Below are positions 59,014-64,000 of a stretch of DNA of 64,000 nucleotides, piece after piece. The notes under the pieces were generated by a model. That model saw only the letters and a program-made list of their open reading frames with translations. It was not told where the DNA came from and ran no database searches. A program made the position numbers and the translations under genes. Origin of the DNA: Synaphobranchus kaupii (taxonomy: Eukaryota; Chordata; Actinopteri; Anguilliformes; Synaphobranchidae); assembly GCA_029718625.1 (NCBI GenBank), contig JAINUF010000027.1, positions 666,676 to 730,675 of the forward strand, given 5' to 3'. The number at the start of each line of letters is the position of its first letter. Position 1 is the first letter of the stretch.

Positions 59014-59679
59014 GAAAGCCGAATGACATTTTATTGCTTTTCTAGAAAGCAGTGTTGTGACGTCAAATAGGCATCAGTCTGATTCTCTGCGCAACGTTCC
59101 CTAGAGTGGTAGGCTATAAATAGGCAGAGGAAACAAGGTCAACAAGAAAACAGCAAACATTAGGTCAATCGTTAGCCGACAGCAACGTGAAGTGAAATAA
59201 AAATAATAATAACGGGAGATTTTGCAAAAACAAAGCAGAAACTAAATAAGCCCCTCTTCAGTCTGACCGAAGCTAAACGAAAATCGAAATAAAAATAGAA
59301 AAGTAAGTAAAAGCAAACCTACTTAAAATTCAAAGTTATTCTGACAGGTTCGTTAATTTAGCTAAACCAGCAGCCAATCTATGCCTATAAATGAACATTT
59401 TGTTGTTAATATGAGTTCTGTAACTTATTAAATTGAGTTTGCAGGAAAAGATAATTCTGAATAGAAACCGCTTGACGTGCCTTTACGCATGAATCCAAAC
59501 ACACATAGATTTTGATTGTACCAAAGAACAAATTCAGATAAGGAAAATGACTAATTATGCAGTCGACAATATGCACTCTCGTAATTGTGCTCCTTTGACC
59601 GCGTTGATAAGCAAAATAAAGCGGAACCGGCGGTTGAAGTTTAGAAATAATTTAACCCGGGTCAGCTCCGGTCACCTTC

Positions 59680-59799
59680 GCTCACGGCCATACCACACTG
59701 AAAATGCCCGAACTCGTCTGATCTCGGAAGCCAAGCAGTGTAGGGCTTGGTTAGTACTTGGATGGGAGACCGCCTGGGAATACTAGGTGCTGTAAGCAT
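59680..59799 (+). rRNA. 5S rRNA gene, type a (U37)
   Basis: Type a, A103. Confidence 0.95.
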
Positions 59800-60040
59800 T
59801 TTTAAAAGTTTTGTTTTCCGTTTTCGCACGCGATGGGGCTGTTCGCCGAGGTAAAAGGTGGAAACTATCACTGTATTATTCACAATGATGATAATTAAAC
59901 GTCTTCGTATCCTAATTATGCAGTCGATAATATTCACTCTCGTAATTTTGCTCCTTTGACCGCGTTGATAAGCAAAATTAAACGGAACCGGCGGTTGACG
60001 TTTAGAAACAATTTAACCCGGGTCAGCTCAGGGCAACTTC

Positions 60041-60160
60041 GCTCACGGCCATACCACACTGAAAGAGCCCGAACTCGTCCGATCTCGGAAGCCAAACAGT
60101 GTAGGGCCTGGTTAGTACTTGGATGGGAGACCGCCTGGGAATACTAGGTGCTGTAAGCAT
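60041..60160 (+). rRNA. 5S rRNA gene, type b (U37)
   Basis: Standard type b. Confidence 0.95.
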
Positions 60161-60395
60161 TTTTAAAAGTTTTGTTTTCCGTTTTCGCACGCGATGGGGC
60201 TGTTCGCCGAGGTAAAAGGTGGAAACTATCACTGTATTATTCACAATGATGATAATTAAACGTATCCTAATTATGCAGTCGATAATATGCACTCTCGTAA
60301 TTGTGCTCCTTTGACCGCGTTGATAAACAGAATTAAGCGGAACCGGCGTTTGAAATTTAGAAACAATTTAACCCGGGTCAGCTCATTTCACCTTT

Positions 60396-60595
60396 GCTCA
60401 CGGCCATCCCACACTGAAAAGGCCCGAACCCGAGCTGTATTGTGATAGCGCATTTTCAAAACTCAAGTGTCATCGATTGCAGTGCGCATTAGGTGTAAAC
60501 GACAATTCGGCAGCTCAGAGCACCTGTCCTCAAGCGATCCGCTAGCCTCAGCCTTTCAGTAGCTTGGATGACAGGCTCACGCCACCGCGCCCAGC
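60396..60595. pseudogene. 5S type c fragment joined to antisense 7SL-like segment (U37)
   Basis: Standard form. Confidence 0.75.
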
Positions 60596-61265
60596 GAAAG
60601 CCGAATGGCATTTTATTGCTTTTCTAGAAAGCAGTGTTGTGACGTCAAATAGGCATCAGTCTGATTCTCTGCGCAACGTTCCCTAGAGTGGTAGGCTATA
60701 AATAGGCAGAGGAAACAAGGTCAACAAGAAAACAGCAAACATTAGGTCAATCGTTAGCCGACAGCAACGTGAAGTGAAATAAAAATAATAATAACGGGAG
60801 ATTTTGCAAAAACAAAGCAGAAACTAAATAAGCCCCTCTTCAGTCTGACCGAAGCTAAACGAAAATCGAAATAAAAATAGAAAAGTAAGTAAAAGCAAAC
60901 CTACTTAAAATTCAAAGTTATTCTGACAGGTTCGTTAATTTAGCTAAACCAGCAGCCAATATATGCCTATAAATGAACATTTTGTTGTTAATATGAGTTC
61001 TGTAACTTATTAAATTGAGTTTGCTGGAAAAGACAATTCTGAATAGAAACCGCTTGACGTGCCTTTACGCATGAATCCAAACAAACACACATAGATTTTG
61101 ATTGTACCAAAGAACAAATTCAGATAAGGAAAATGACTAATTATGCAGTCGACAATATGCACTCTCGTAATTGTGCTCCTTTGACCGCGTTGATAAGCAA
61201 AATAAAGCGGAACCGGCGGTTGACGTTTAGAAATAATTTAACCCGGGTCAGCTCCGGTCACCTTC

Positions 61266-61385
61266 GCTCACGGCCATACCACACTGAAAATGCCCGAACT
61301 CGTCTGATCTCGGAAGCCAAGCAGTGTAGGGCTTGGTTAGTACTTGGATGGGAGACCGCCTGGGAATACTAGGTGCTGTAAGCAT
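61266..61385 (+). rRNA. 5S rRNA gene, type a (U38)
   Basis: Type a, A103, C at -42; leader haplotype of U25. Confidence 0.95.
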
Positions 61386-61626
61386 TTTTAAAAGTTTTGT
61401 TTTCCGTTTTCGCACGCGATGGGGCTGTTCGCCGAGGTAAAAGGTGGAAACTATCACTGTATTATTCACAATGATGATAATTAAACGTCTTCGTATCCTA
61501 ATTATGCAGTCGATAATATTCACTCTCGTAATTTTGCTCCTTTGACCGCGTTGATAAGCAAAATTAAACGGAACCGGCGGTTGACGTTTAGAAACAATTT
61601 AACCCGGGTCAGCTCAGGGCAACTTC

Positions 61627-61746
61627 GCTCACGGCCATACCACACTGAAAGAGCCCGAACTCGTCCGATCTCGGAAGCCAAACAGTGTAGGGCCTGGTTA
61701 GTACTTGGATGGGAGACCGCCTGGGAATACTAGGTGCTGTAAGCAT
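61627..61746 (+). rRNA. 5S rRNA gene, type b (U38)
   Basis: Standard type b. Confidence 0.95.
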
Positions 61747-61981
61747 TTTTAAAAGTTTTGTTTTCCGTTTTCGCACGCGATGGGGCTGTTCGCCGAGGTA
61801 AAAGGTGGAAACTATCACTGTATTATTCACAATGATGATAATTAAACGTATCCTAATTATGCAGTCGATAATATGCACTCTCGTAATTGTGCTCCTTTGA
61901 CCGCGTTGATAAACAGAATTAAGCGGAACCGGCGTTTGAAATTTAGAAACAATTTAACCCGGGTCAGCTCATTTCACCTTT

Positions 61982-62181
61982 GCTCACGGCCATCCCACAC
62001 TGAAAAGGCCCGAACCCGAGCTGTATTGTGATAGCGCATTTTCAAAACTCAAGTGTCATCGATTGCAGTGCGCATTAGGTGTAAACGACAATTCGGCAGC
62101 TCAGAGCACCTGTCCTCAAGCGATCCGCTAGCCTCAGCCTTTCAGTAGCTTGGATGACAGGCTCACGCCACCGCGCCCAGC
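61982..62181. pseudogene. 5S type c fragment joined to antisense 7SL-like segment (U38)
   Basis: Standard form; spacer has AAACAATGCAG. Confidence 0.75.
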
Positions 62182-62847
62182 GAAAGCCGAATGGCATTTT
62201 ATTGCTTTTCTAGAAAGCAGTGTTGTGACGTCAAATAGGCATCAGTCTGATTCTCTGCGCAACGTTCCCTAGAGTGGTAGGCTATAAATAGGCAGAGGAA
62301 ACAAGGTCAACAAGAAAACAGCAAACATTAGGTCAATCGTTAGCCGACAGCAACGTGAAGTGAAATAAAAATAATAATAACGGGAGATTTTGCAAAAACA
62401 ATGCAGAAACTAAATAAGCCCCTCTTCAGTCTGACCGAAGCTAAACGAAAATCGAAATAAAAATAGAAAAGTAAGTAAAAGCAAACCTACTTAAAATTCA
62501 AAGTTATTCTGACAGGTTCGTTAATTTAGCTAAACCAGCAGCCAATCTATGCCTATAAATGAACATTTTGTTGTTAATATGAGTTCTGTAACTTATTAAA
62601 TTGAGTTTGCAGGAAAAGATAATTCTGAATAGAAACCGCTTGACGTGCCTTTACGCATGAATCCAAACACACATAGATTTTGATTGTACCAAAGAACAAA
62701 TTCAGATAAGGAAAATGACTAATTATGCAGTCGACAATATGCACTCTCGTAATTGTGCTCCTTTGACCGCGTTGATAAGCAAAATAAAGCGGAACCGGCG
62801 GTTGAAGTTTAGAAATAATTTAACCCGGGTCAGCTCCGGTCACCTTC

Positions 62848-62967
62848 GCTCACGGCCATACCACACTGAAAATGCCCGAACTCGTCTGATCTCGGAAGAC
62901 AAGCAGTGTAGGGCTTGGTTAGTACTTGGATGGGAGACCGCCTGGGAATACTAGGTGCTGTAAGCAT
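62848..62967 (+). rRNA. 5S rRNA gene, type a with C52A (U39)
   Basis: Type a, A103. Private C52A (GGAAGACAAG) falls in the A box. Confidence 0.92.
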
Positions 62968-63208
62968 TTTTAAAAGTTTTGTTTTCCGTTTTCGCACGCG
63001 ATGGGGCTGTTCGCCGAGGTAAAAGGTGGAAACTATCACTGTATTATTCACAATGATGATAATTAAACGTCTTCGTATCCTAATTATGCAGTCGATAATA
63101 TTCACTCTCGTAATTTTGCTCCTTTGACCGCGTTGATAAGCAAAATTAAACGGAACCGGCGGTTGACGTTTAGAAACAATTTAACCCGGGTCAGCTCAGG
63201 GCAACTTC

Positions 63209-63328
63209 GCTCACGGCCATACCACACTGAAAGAGCCCGAACTCGTCCGATCTCGGAAGCCGAACAGTGTAGGGCCTGGTTAGTACTTGGATGGGAGACC
63301 GCCTGGGAATACTAGGTGCTGTAAGCAT
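63209..63328 (+). rRNA. 5S rRNA gene, type b with A54G (U39)
   Basis: Type b with private A54G (GCCGAACAG) in the A box. Confidence 0.92.
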
Positions 63329-63563
63329 TTTTAAAAGTTTTGTTTTCCGTTTTCGCACGCGATGGGGCTGTTCGCCGAGGTAAAAGGTGGAAACTATCAC
63401 TGTATTATTCACAATGATGATAATTAAACGTATCCTAATTATGCAGTCGATAATATGCACTCTCGTAATTGTGCTCCTTTGACCGCGTTGATAAACAGAA
63501 TTAAGCGGAACCGGCGTTTGAAATTTAGAAACAATTTAACCCGGGTCAGCTCATTTCACCTTT

Positions 63564-63763
63564 GCTCACGGCCATCCCACACTGAAAAGGCCCGAACCCG
63601 AGCTGTATTGTGATAGCGCATTTTCAAAACTCAAGTGTCATCGATTGCAGTGCGCATTAGGTGTAAACGACAATTCGGCAGCTCAGAGCACCTGTCCTCA
63701 AGCGATCCGCTAGCCTCAGCCTTTCAGTAGCTTGGATGACAGGCTCACGCCACCGCGCCCAGC
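63564..63763. pseudogene. 5S type c fragment joined to antisense 7SL-like segment (U39)
   Basis: Standard form; the window ends 237 bp downstream, within the A-rich spacer. Confidence 0.75.
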
Positions 63764-64000
63764 GAAAGCCGAATGGCATTTTATTGCTTTTCTAGAAAGC
63801 AGTGTTGTGACGTCAAATAGGCATCAGTCTGATTCTCTGCGCAACGTTCCCTAGAGTGGTAGGCTATAAATAGGCAGAGGAAACAAGGTCAACAAGAAAA
63901 CAGCAAACATTAGGTCAATCGTTAGCCGACAGCAACGTGAAGTGAAATAAAAATAATAATAACGGGAGATTTTGCAAAAACAAAGCAGAAACTAAATAAG

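Larger units (their letters stand above)
1..64000 (+). repeat. 5S rDNA higher-order tandem array (39 units of ~1.58 kb)
   Basis: Thirty-nine head-to-tail units fill the window. Unit spacing, measured from one leader landmark to the next, is mostly 1,582 bp, with 1,576, 1,583, 1,586 and 1,595 bp variants; two units are lengthened to 2,757 bp by an insertion. Each unit has two complete 5S genes (a, b), a truncated third (c), an antisense 7SL-like segment and a unique spacer. Copies differ at only a few bases each, as expected for concerted evolution. The array continues beyond both window edges. Confidence 0.97.

Noticed and set aside
1..64000. CRISPR array or bacterial rRNA operon
   Set aside because: The repeats are kilobase-sized with near-identical spacers, and the 5S is of eukaryotic vertebrate type with Pol III boxes and T-run stops.
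1..64000. Whole array as an assembly artefact of repeated identical sequence
   Set aside because: Units carry many distinct linked variants in a structured order, which a simple assembler loop would not create. Local errors (U18) and some exact block copies remain possible.

Overview
The window is one head-to-tail tandem array of 5S ribosomal RNA genes from an animal nuclear genome, most likely a teleost fish. The fish call rests on three things. The 5S genes align without indels to the teleost 5S sequence as I remember it, including the -AAGC 3' end and intact internal boxes. The spacer holds a vertebrate-like 7SL (SRP) RNA fragment. The one inserted element resembles short non-autonomous fish DNA transposons. 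No protein-coding gene is supported: the open frames seen are short, occur on both strands and run through the 5S genes.

There are 39 repeat units (the first lacks some of its leader, the last is cut by the window end), numbered U1-U39 here. The basic unit is 1,582 bp (range 1,576-1,595). In plus-strand order it contains: a leader of about 130 bp; 5S gene type a; a spacer of about 240 bp; 5S gene type b; a similar spacer; a third 5S copy (c) cut off after about 37 nt; an antisense 7SL Alu-domain-like segment running toward c; and about 665 bp of distinct spacer with a CRE palindrome, a TATA box and a GTAAGT splice-donor-like site. The a, b and c segments derive from one ~0.36-kb monomer (spacer plus 5S), so the array is a higher-order repeat. 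It holds 78 full-length 5S genes and 39 truncated ones.

Types a and b differ consistently at 5S positions 25, 26, 40, 56 and 68 (a = A,T,T,G,T; b = G,A,C,A,C). All copies share differences from the common fish 5S, including a compensatory pair A18-T60. A linked 'type II' unit (U7, U9, U18, U20, U30, U32, U36) carries a 15-bp duplication before gene b, C78T in gene b, and a 2-bp deletion in the 7SL-like part.

Two units (U6 and U17) end in the same 1,175-bp insertion, at about 9465-10639 and 28076-29250. Its left end is a 150-bp multi-hairpin foldback. Shared variants show block duplications: U2-U3 = U4-U5 (3,165 bp); the end of U6 through U9 = the end of U17 through U20 (offset 18,611); U12-U14 ~ U22-U24 (offset 17,030); and end of U32-U34 ~ end of U36-U38. 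This is the pattern expected from unequal exchange and gene conversion.

The most unusual part is the antisense 7SL-like segment. It keeps a 7SL-type upstream CRE at the expected distance and meets a TTTT stop after about 138 nt. It could therefore be a separate small Pol III gene embedded in every 5S unit. All sequence comparisons were made by eye and from memory.
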